Source of the DNA: Planctomycetota bacterium
GTDB taxonomy: Bacteria > Planctomycetota > Brocadiia > JAJRTI01
Length of the DNA: 13,992 bases
Assembly: GCA_024278415.1 (NCBI GenBank)
Contig: JAJRTI010000155.1
Span: 1 to 13,992 of the forward strand
Direction of reading: 5' to 3'
The translations under genes were made by a program, and so were the position numbers. The notes beneath the pieces were generated by a model. That model was not told the DNA's origin. It did no database searches and saw only the letters and a program-made list of their open reading frames with translations. Within the stretch, counting starts at the first letter, position 1. Each line of letters opens with the position of its first letter. Positions 1-5,797 of the stretch are shown here, in pieces.

Positions 1-87
1 ACCCCGTTGGGGTTGAATCTTGTGCGTGGGCCTTGTACCCAGGGTTGCAGCAACCCTGGGCTAGAAGACGGAACCCCTGCGGGGTTC
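1..87. repeat. Composite repeat of three successive hairpins
   Basis: Three perfect inverted repeats follow each other. ACCCC/GGGGT sits at 1-5 and 9-13 with loop GTT. CCCAGGGTTGC and its complement sit at 38-48 and 50-60 around a single A. GAACCCC/GGGGTTC sits at 71-77 and 81-87 with loop TGC. The two outer hairpins share the same CCCC/GGGG core, so the unit is roughly symmetrical around the long central palindrome. The left end appears cut by the window edge. From memory, elements of the form AACCCC-GGGGTT, CCCAGGG-CCCTGGG, AACCCC-GGGGTT are common between genes of PVC-type genomes, but I cannot check this here. No reading frame through it looks like a protein. It lies downstream of the minus-strand operon and could also serve as an RNA 3' structure. 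Confidence 0.7.
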
Positions 88-138
88 GGCAATGGCCACG
101 GCGCGTCTCCGCTCTCAAGTTGTGGGTAAAGAGCAGTG

Positions 139-206
139 CCCTGCCTCGGACGCGCGAGGGCCCCTGCCCTTGTGGAGTGCGGTCCCGCACATGCGGGAAC
201 GCCGCT
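139..206. repeat. Second hairpin-type intergenic repeat
   Basis: A strong stem is formed by TCCCGCA (183-189) and TGCGGGA (192-198) with only CA between them. It extends outward through GCGG (179-182) and CCGC (202-205) across a three-base bulge. A smaller hairpin, CCTCG (144-148) with CGAGG (155-159), precedes it. The frame GGAGTGCGG ... CCGCTTTC around the stem resembles a hairpin repeat that I recall from intergenic regions of Verrucomicrobia-like genomes; that is recollection, not a search result. The rest of the gene-free stretch, 88-138 and 207-370, shows no convincing gene, promoter or RNA. Confidence 0.5.
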
Positions 207-370
207 TTCAATCTGCGCCAGGTTGGCGGGGCTTTTCATCGAGCAAGCAGGATTGCCAACGCCACGACAAGTATTCGCCCCGCACCTCCATCCTCCCATA
301 CTCCCAAGGCCAGATGCAGCATCGCAGAGTCAGCCCGAACACTCAGGCAACCCATGCCTCCCGACGGGCG

Positions 371-910
371 CTACTTGACGATCTTGAGGACCGCCTTGAA
401 CGCGTCCCCTTCCGCGGCCCCAAGCAGCTCGAAGAGGGCCATCTCCACGCACGAGAGCTTGCCGCCCGCGCTCTCGATCTTGCGCAGCGCGATCGCCTTG
501 TTCTCGGCCACGCGCGACGACACCGCGTCCGCGACGACCTCCACTTCGCGCCCGGAGTCGAGCAGGTCTCGCGCGGTCTGGTACACGCACACGTGCGCCT
601 CGATCCCGCAAAGGAGCACCTGGTTGCGGCCGAGTGAGTCGAGCGCGCCCTGGAACGCTTGCGTGCCGCAGCAACTGAAGCTGAGCTTCTCGATAGGCGC
701 CCGGCCATCGAGGTGTCGCGCCACTTCGGGCACGGTGGGGCCCAAGCCGCGCGGGTTTTGTTCGAGCCAGATAATGGGCAGGCCCAGCGCGTTCGCGCCT
801 TGGACGAGCTTCTCCAAGTTCGTGACGAGCGCGTCGCGCTCGTGCATGACGCGCATGAGCTTTTCTTGCACGTCGATGACGACGAGCACGGTGTTGTCCT
901 TCGAGAGCAT
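371..910 (-). CDS. Isochorismatase-family (cysteine) hydrolase
   Basis: This 179-residue protein has the size and layout of the small isochorismatase-like hydrolases (YcaC, ISOC and nicotinamidase relatives), which hydrolyse amide or ester bonds with a cysteine nucleophile. The family triad is visible: Asp13 in VVIDVQ, Lys75 in PIEKLSFSCC, and Cys108 in CGIEAHVCVYQTA, where the preceding G-I-E is the usual cis-peptide segment. There is no signal peptide, so it should be cytoplasmic. The start ATG follows the stop of the large upstream gene by 18 nt, with a GCGAGG Shine-Dalgarno about 10 nt before it, so the two are probably co-transcribed. The substrate cannot be told from sequence, and this family is often annotated only generically. 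Pairing with a glycan-binding secreted protein does not explain its role. The family call is secure; the function is open. Confidence 0.93.
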   Translation of the reverse strand: MLSKDNTVLVVIDVQEKLMRVMHERDALVTNLEKLVQGANALGLPIIWLEQNPRGLGPTVPEVARHLDGRAPIEKLSFSCCGTQAFQGALDSLGRNQVLLCGIEAHVCVYQTARDLLDSGREVEVVADAVSSRVAENKAIALRKIESAGGKLSCVEMALFELLGAAEGDAFKAVLKIVK

Positions 911-928
911 GCGGCTGTGTCCTCGCGA

Positions 929-3900
929 TCAGAAGTCGTCGATAAGGCAGAATGTAAACGAATCCGACCCGGCCGTCTTGCCCTTCACCTTCAGTTTGGC
1001 CTCGAACACGTAGATCCCTGGGCGCAACGGGCTGGTCGGGAAGCGGAGGGAATACAGGAGGGGATCCTGTTCGAGGGCCGCGGGCACAAACTCCTCCGAG
1101 TGCACGGGGCGCCGGCCGCGGCGCCGGATCGAGAACTGCACCTTGGCCCACTGCGCGTCGCCCGGCGCGATCCGAAGCCGCATCGTCCCGGCCACGGGCT
1201 CGCCCACGATGCCGCAATCGGGCGCCAGGCGCAACGCCAGGGGAGGGGCCACGTCGAAGCCGGTGCGCAGTGCGGTGGACGTGGGTGCGCGGCCGGCCTC
1301 GTCGTAGAGTGCGAGCGCGAGCGAGGCCTTGCCCGGCCGCGAGACCGGCTGCTGGCAGATGTAGCGCGTGGCTTTGCCCGCGGCAAGCTCGACCCGAAAG
1401 TCCGTGCGGTCGGTTCGGCCGTTTTGGTGTTTCATGAGCGCGGTGAGCCGGCCCTTGACCGCCTTGTGCGTCGGGTTCGTCATCTCGACGAGGTAGCGGT
1501 TGTTGCCCACGCGCGGCTGGCGCATGCGCACGTCGGAGATGTAGCACTCGGGCTTTTCAAACACGAGCCGGCCCAGGCTCTCGGGGTTCCACGGCTCCCG
1601 TCCGCCGGCGCTCCACACGGCCCAGCGCCGCGTCGGCCCCACAATCCGCCGCGCCGCGTTGAAGCCCCAAAAGTCGTTGGCCATCTGGCCCGACTTCGAC
1701 GCTCGCGGAATGGCCAGCTCCGCGATCCACTGGCTCTCCGTGCGCGTGACCTTGGCCACCGCGCCGGACCGCCAGTCAATGTTGGGCAGCGGCGCGGCCT
1801 GCCCATCGACCACCGCGCCCGCGCGGTTCACGCCAATTTGGTAGCACACGCGATGGGTGTTGCCAGGGTCGATGATGATGAACACGGACGGATCGAACCA
1901 GATCGGGGCCTCGACGGGGCTGGGCTTGAATCGACACTCGCGTCGCCCTGGCGCGATCCGACAGACGAACGCCACGTAGAGGTTCTGGCCGTCGCCGCAG
2001 AGGAGCATCTCCGTGGCCGCGGCGGGCCGCGTGCCAAACTCCGCATCCACGAAGTCCGCCACGCGCGTCGCCTGCTTCCAGCACGCGTCGTCGAGCTTGC
2101 CGTCGATCACCGGCGGCCGGTCCACCCACGCGCCATGAACGGTCTTGCGCGGCGGCCGGGGCTTGGACGCGGCCCCGATGCGGGGCGTGCAGGTGATCTT
2201 CATCGCGGCCGCGTTCGAGGGTTTGGGCCGAGGGTATCGGCCCGCTACGGCCCCGGCCAGTTGCGTCATCCACCAGGCCGTGCGCCATCGCATGTGCGGC
2301 ACGACGCGGCGCAGCAGGGCCGAATCCGCGGCCCATGGCGGCGCGGATTTCAGCATGCTGTCCAAGTCGCGCCGCGCCTGGTACGCCTTGCCCGCGACGC
2401 TCGACCGCTCGTGCTTGCGCGCCGCGTCCGAGAGCACTTCGAGCGCGCGCACGTAGCGCAGGTCGTCGACCGCCTCGCGCACGCCTTCCCATGCGAGCGT
2501 GGGGGCCGGGCCGTTCGCGGTGGGCCGGGTGAAGCCCTGGCCGCGGGAGAGCGAGTCGAACGGGTTGGACGGGTTTCCCTCGAAGCCTTGGTACTGGCCC
2601 AGCAGCACGCCGAGCGCGTTGTGCTTGCGCGCGAAGAAGCCGGCCTCCCAGCGTGCGCGAAGCGGCTGCGCGCCCAGGCCCCACGCCGTGGCGTCGGTCG
2701 CAAGCCAGAGCCGCCGGTTCGAGCGCGACAGCTCCACGGCGAGGCGAGCCTCGTCGAACGGCGGCCGCAGCGGATCGAGCAGGCTGTAGCACCGCGTAGG
2801 CACGAACAGGTCGATGTGGGGCACAAGCTGCTCGTCGCACCGCATCATGAGCCGATCGCCCACGACCGGCTGGAGCGCCTCGGCGAGACGCCACACAAAC
2901 GCCCGGTGCGTGAGGTCGCCGCGGTAGTCGTAAGGCACGTACGTGACCGGCGCCGCGCCAGCCGCGTCCGCGAGCGCGTCGATGCGCCGCACCGCGCTCG
3001 CCAACTGCTTGTAAAACGCGCGCGGCGGATCGGGCGGCCGCAGGTCCGGCGCATAGAGCGTCACGCCGAACCGCGACAGCAGCGGCGCCGTGTCCAGCTC
3101 CAGCACGAGCGGGGGCCGGCACTTGGCTTTCGTGAACACCGCAAAGATCCGTTGGAGCCGCTTCTCGTCCACAGACGGCGCTTTGTCCTTCAGATCGATC
3201 GCCACCGACGCGGCAAAACTGTTCACGCCGTGGCCGCGCATATCCCGCAGTTCGGCCGCCTCGCGCTCGCGCAACCGCTCTGTCATCTCGGCCTCGTATG
3301 GGCTGCCGGCATAGGCCAGCGCCCAAGTCGACGGCGGGTCGTATTCGACTCCGACCCAGAGCCCGGGCGAGTCCGGCAGTGTGAAGGGGAGCACGTTCAC
3401 TTCGAGCGGCAGGCGCTGAGGCGGCGCATCGGCCGGCGCGACCAAGACCTGCCCGAGGTAATGACCCGGCGTGGCGTCGGCCGGCACGGCCACCGTCGCG
3501 TAGAAATGCGCCACCTGGCCTTTGGCCAAGTCCATGCGCCCGGCTGGCGCGATCCGGTCCGGCCTCAGCTCGTACCGGCCCCGGCCCGCGCGCCAGTCTT
3601 CGTCGACCTTCGCTGGCCGCGCCAGGAGTCGGTAGATATGGATCCTGTCCGCCGGGATCTGGCCGCCGTCGGGCGACTTCGGCGTGTACGCCCGAAACCG
3701 AATCCCCGTCACCTTCCGCGTGGCGACGACCGAGAACGCAAAGGGCTCGATCTCGCCCGGCGTCGCGAAGCAGCGAATCTTCGCGGGCCGGCCCGGCAGG
3801 CTCGGCAACTTGCGGAAGTCGTCGAGCCACGGCCGGCCCACGACGCGGAGGCCGCGGCCGCCGGTGTCCCGGACGGCCGGTGCTGCGCCTGTGCGCGCCA

Positions 3901-4597
3901 GGCGCCAGTTCGGCGCCTGGTCCGGCGGCAGGAACTCGATGGACTGGCGCAACGCGGCGAACTCGGCTTGCGCAGCCGCCTTGCCCTCGGCGGACGCGAG
4001 GATGACCGCGTTGGCCACCCAAGCCATGTGCGGCGAGGCGAAGGTGATCTGCGTGAGCGGCCCCCCGGCGATGTCGTATTCTCGGCACTCGATCATGCCG
4101 GGCTGGGGGATCGTGAACGCATCCACGTCCTTGCCGTCCACCGCAAGGCGCACGTCGAAGATGGGCGGCGTGAGCGGCGCGTCGACGCGGCCCACGAAGC
4201 CGGCCACAACGCCCATCCACACGGGCTTGAACCCGGGCGCCACGGCCAACACGGCCGGCGCGCGGCCGGTGATGAAGTCCCGCGTCACGTCGTCCACAAA
4301 AAACCGCGGCGCCTCCCGAAAGCCGAAGAACCCCCGCCGGTCGACGACGCGCTCGGGCTCATACGCGTGCCCTCGCACGCCCTTGCTTCGGAGCCAGCCC
4401 AGGCCCTTATCTTGATCGAACCCGCCCGTCGGGGCCACGGCCCGATACCCCGGCCGCGACGGCGACCCCGCCGGGCCGAAGTCGATGCGCAGGATCTGCT
4501 CGCCCGCGCAGACCACACCCATCCACCCGGCCGCAAGAGCCGCCCAAAGGAACGGCGTGGGCGCAAGCGCAGGTTTCTGCTTGGCGGAGTGTCGCAT
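929..4597 (-). CDS. Secreted DUF4091/GH123-like protein with malectin-like and CBM9-like domains
   Basis: From the ATG at 4597 the protein has 1222 residues. I prefer this start to the upstream ATG at 4747 because it opens a signal peptide (MRHSAKQK, then a hydrophobic stretch ending near VVCAGEQ), and because a TATAAT promoter lies inside the longer frame. Residues about 35-205 resemble a malectin or galactose-binding-like domain (LRIDFGPAGSPSRPGY). Residues about 410-745 look like a TIM-barrel of the DUF4091/GH123-like group, ending in the typical helical signature AWEGVREAVDDLRYVRALE. Residues about 820-1015 form a CBM9-like module (PPVIDGKLDDACWKQA ... NDFWGFNAARR). The last 200 residues look beta-rich and Ig-like. 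It probably binds or cleaves a polysaccharide outside the cytoplasm. I could not assign catalytic residues with certainty. The Shine-Dalgarno is weak. Confidence 0.85.
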   Translation of the reverse strand: MRHSAKQKPALAPTPFLWAALAAGWMGVVCAGEQILRIDFGPAGSPSRPGYRAVAPTGGFDQDKGLGWLRSKGVRGHAYEPERVVDRRGFFGFREAPRFFVDDVTRDFITGRAPAVLAVAPGFKPVWMGVVAGFVGRVDAPLTPPIFDVRLAVDGKDVDAFTIPQPGMIECREYDIAGGPLTQITFASPHMAWVANAVILASAEGKAAAQAEFAALRQSIEFLPPDQAPNWRLARTGAAPAVRDTGGRGLRVVGRPWLDDFRKLPSLPGRPAKIRCFATPGEIEPFAFSVVATRKVTGIRFRAYTPKSPDGGQIPADRIHIYRLLARPAKVDEDWRAGRGRYELRPDRIAPAGRMDLAKGQVAHFYATVAVPADATPGHYLGQVLVAPADAPPQRLPLEVNVLPFTLPDSPGLWVGVEYDPPSTWALAYAGSPYEAEMTERLREREAAELRDMRGHGVNSFAASVAIDLKDKAPSVDEKRLQRIFAVFTKAKCRPPLVLELDTAPLLSRFGVTLYAPDLRPPDPPRAFYKQLASAVRRIDALADAAGAAPVTYVPYDYRGDLTHRAFVWRLAEALQPVVGDRLMMRCDEQLVPHIDLFVPTRCYSLLDPLRPPFDEARLAVELSRSNRRLWLATDATAWGLGAQPLRARWEAGFFARKHNALGVLLGQYQGFEGNPSNPFDSLSRGQGFTRPTANGPAPTLAWEGVREAVDDLRYVRALEVLSDAARKHERSSVAGKAYQARRDLDSMLKSAPPWAADSALLRRVVPHMRWRTAWWMTQLAGAVAGRYPRPKPSNAAAMKITCTPRIGAASKPRPPRKTVHGAWVDRPPVIDGKLDDACWKQATRVADFVDAEFGTRPAAATEMLLCGDGQNLYVAFVCRIAPGRRECRFKPSPVEAPIWFDPSVFIIIDPGNTHRVCYQIGVNRAGAVVDGQAAPLPNIDWRSGAVAKVTRTESQWIAELAIPRASKSGQMANDFWGFNAARRIVGPTRRWAVWSAGGREPWNPESLGRLVFEKPECYISDVRMRQPRVGNNRYLVEMTNPTHKAVKGRLTALMKHQNGRTDRTDFRVELAAGKATRYICQQPVSRPGKASLALALYDEAGRAPTSTALRTGFDVAPPLALRLAPDCGIVGEPVAGTMRLRIAPGDAQWAKVQFSIRRRGRRPVHSEEFVPAALEQDPLLYSLRFPTSPLRPGIYVFEAKLKVKGKTAGSDSFTFCLIDDF

Positions 4598-4640
4598 GGT
4601 AGAGCGCTGGCCATCTCGGCCGACCGAACTGGCTGGCGCG

Positions 4641-4669
4641 ATTATAGAGGACCACGGCCGGGCAGGCAA
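4641..4669 (-). promoter_or_regulatory. Sigma70-like promoter of the DUF4091 operon
   Basis: On the minus strand TTGCCT (4669-4664) is followed, after exactly 17 nt, by a perfect TATAAT (4646-4641). Transcription would start near 4634 and give a leader of about 37 nt before the ATG at 4597. This position supports that ATG over the one at 4747. The -35 box matches four of six consensus bases. Confidence 0.6.
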
Positions 4670-4756
4670 TCGGCCGGCTGACACCGATAACACGATTGAC
4701 GCGAGCGGGGCGTTACGCGATGCTGAGGAAGGTGAACGGTGAGGCACCCACCCAAG

Positions 4757-4870
4757 AGGCTGTCGTCCTGAGCGAAGCCGACGGGCTCGGGATCACAGGT
4801 TAACAGGATCTCGGCTCTCCGCCGCTTTCCCTCCGCGCCCTTTGCGATCTTCGCGCCTTTGCGGTTAAAC
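4757..4870. repeat. Two degenerate intergenic repeat motifs
   Basis: Two distinct motifs lie between the divergent genes at 4597 and 4896. At 4762-4783 is GTCGTCCTGAGCGAAGCCGA, which resembles the TCATCCTGAGCGAAGCGAAGG-type repeat seen between genes of many environmental bacteria. At 4832-4846 and 4850-4863 are two imperfect direct copies, TCCGCGCCCTTTGCG and TTCGCGCCTTTGCG, followed by GGTTAAAC. That is a form I also recall as widely dispersed. The similarity to known repeats is from memory. The direct copies and their spacing are visible. The second motif ends 13 nt before the Shine-Dalgarno of the next gene. Confidence 0.55.
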
Positions 4871-4895
4871 CTCTGGACTCACGAAGGAGCAACCC

Positions 4896-5777
4896 ATGAT
4901 CCAGCTCGGCATGGTCGGCAAGACGTTGATCCACAACTACCCCTACGCCGCGTACTTCAACGGCGCGGACGACGACCAGTTGGAGGCGCTGTGCACCAAG
5001 GCGTGGATGCTCGCGTTCACCAAGGGCCGGCACCCTGAGCCCGCGGCCAAGGGCTCGCGCATCACCCACGTGTGGGCCGGCGTGCGCGAGGAAGCGGAAG
5101 CCCTCGCCGGCTCGTGCCGCATCGACAACGTGTGCGACAGCGCGGACGAGGTCATCGAGAACGTGGACGGCGTGCTCATCCTCGACGAGGAGATCGACTC
5201 GCGCACCGAGACGGTCAAGAAGTGCCTCCACGCCGGCAAGCCGATCTTCGTGGACAAGGTCATGTCGCTGTGCGTGGACAAGACCCGCGAACTCGTCGCG
5301 CTCGCGCAGAGCAAGGGCGTGCAGGTCGCCGCGTGGTCGCAACTGCTCCACGCAGTCGAGGCGGAGGCGTTTAGAGGCATCGAGGGGGGCGCAGGACTCG
5401 TGACGTACAACCTGTCCAAGGACATCGTCGACAAGTACGGCATCCACCTCGTGTGCACCGCGTTCGGCGCGTTCGGATGCGACCCCGTGCACATGGCCAA
5501 GGTCGATGCCGGGGCGGACGCCGCGCCGGCGATCGTGCTCACCTATGCCGACGGCAAGACCGCGCTCCTGCGCGCGGGCCAGGACATCCCCCCGCGGGGC
5601 AACGTGGCGTTCTTCGCCAAGGGCCAGGAGCCCATTACCGCGTCGTTCGGGGACATGGGCGCGATGTTCGACCGTTCGGCCGCGGCGCTCGCGGCCATGT
5701 TCGAGGAGGGCCAGCCGCCCATGCCGCCCGATGCCCTGATCCAGATGGCCGAGGCCTGCGCGCGGCTGTGTGGGTAG
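4896..5777 (+). CDS. Gfo/Idh/MocA-like protein, atypical
   Basis: This 293-residue protein starts at an ATG six nt after a full AAGGAG (4884-4889). It follows the Gfo/Idh/MocA pattern: an N-terminal Rossmann-like strand (MIQLGMVG), a central block VDGVLILDEEIDSRTETVKKCLHAGKP (in two runs around residues 90-116), then a C-terminal domain with H184 in KYGIHLVCTAFG where the family usually places a catalytic His. Such proteins oxidise or reduce sugars and related polyols with NAD(P). Two family hallmarks are missing. The glycine motif GxGxxG is reduced to GMVG and followed by KTLIHNYPY. The usual E-K-P after GKPxxxEKP reads D120-K121-V122. The protein is also somewhat shorter than the usual 330-400. 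It may bind its cofactor differently or not be a redox enzyme. No signal peptide is seen. It is transcribed alone from the divergent region. Confidence 0.8.
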   Translation: MIQLGMVGKTLIHNYPYAAYFNGADDDQLEALCTKAWMLAFTKGRHPEPAAKGSRITHVWAGVREEAEALAGSCRIDNVCDSADEVIENVDGVLILDEEIDSRTETVKKCLHAGKPIFVDKVMSLCVDKTRELVALAQSKGVQVAAWSQLLHAVEAEAFRGIEGGAGLVTYNLSKDIVDKYGIHLVCTAFGAFGCDPVHMAKVDAGADAAPAIVLTYADGKTALLRAGQDIPPRGNVAFFAKGQEPITASFGDMGAMFDRSAAALAAMFEEGQPPMPPDALIQMAEACARLCG

Positions 5778-5797
5778 CGCGGCCTCACCGCAGCCGC
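5762..5797. terminator. Possible shared terminator hairpin between convergent genes
   Basis: GCGGCTG (5762-5768) and CAGCCGC (5791-5797) form a perfect 7-bp inverted repeat that spans both stop codons (5775-5777 plus strand, 5785-5787 minus strand). The stem can extend by a wobble and one more pair. The loop is long and there is no T-tract, so a rho-independent terminator is not proven. It is the only structure in the 7-nt gap and its flanks that could end both transcripts. Confidence 0.3.

Noticed and set aside
216..235. Small hairpin CGCCA-GGT-TGGCG followed by GGGGCTTTT, considered as a terminator
   Set aside because: The stem is only five bp and the T run is short and displaced. No plus-strand gene ends just before it.
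1..370. CRISPR array or tRNA in the repeat-rich left end
   Set aside because: The hairpins differ in sequence and spacing, there are no regular spacers, and no cloverleaf can be drawn.
33..1013. Open frames through the left non-coding region
   Set aside because: They run through hairpin repeats and antisense to the isochorismatase gene and have no protein-like pattern.
659..4681. A 1340-codon open frame on the plus strand opposite the DUF4091-type gene
   Set aside because: Its translation is Arg/His-rich with no recognisable domain, while the minus strand encodes clear domains, a signal peptide and a promoter. Long antisense frames are common in GC-rich coding DNA.
4696..4724. TTGACG followed at 17 nt by GATGCT as a promoter for the oxidoreductase-like gene
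   Set aside because: The -10 box matches only three of six bases and lies about 170 nt from the start codon.
4598..4747. N-terminal extension of the DUF4091-type protein to the ATG at 4747
   Set aside because: It would place 50 low-complexity residues before a good signal peptide and overlap the predicted promoter, and no ribosome-binding site precedes it.
4720..4803. Short plus-strand frame of 27 codons beginning MLRKVNGEAP
   Set aside because: It has no good ribosome-binding site and its second half is the translated intergenic repeat, so it is probably not a gene.
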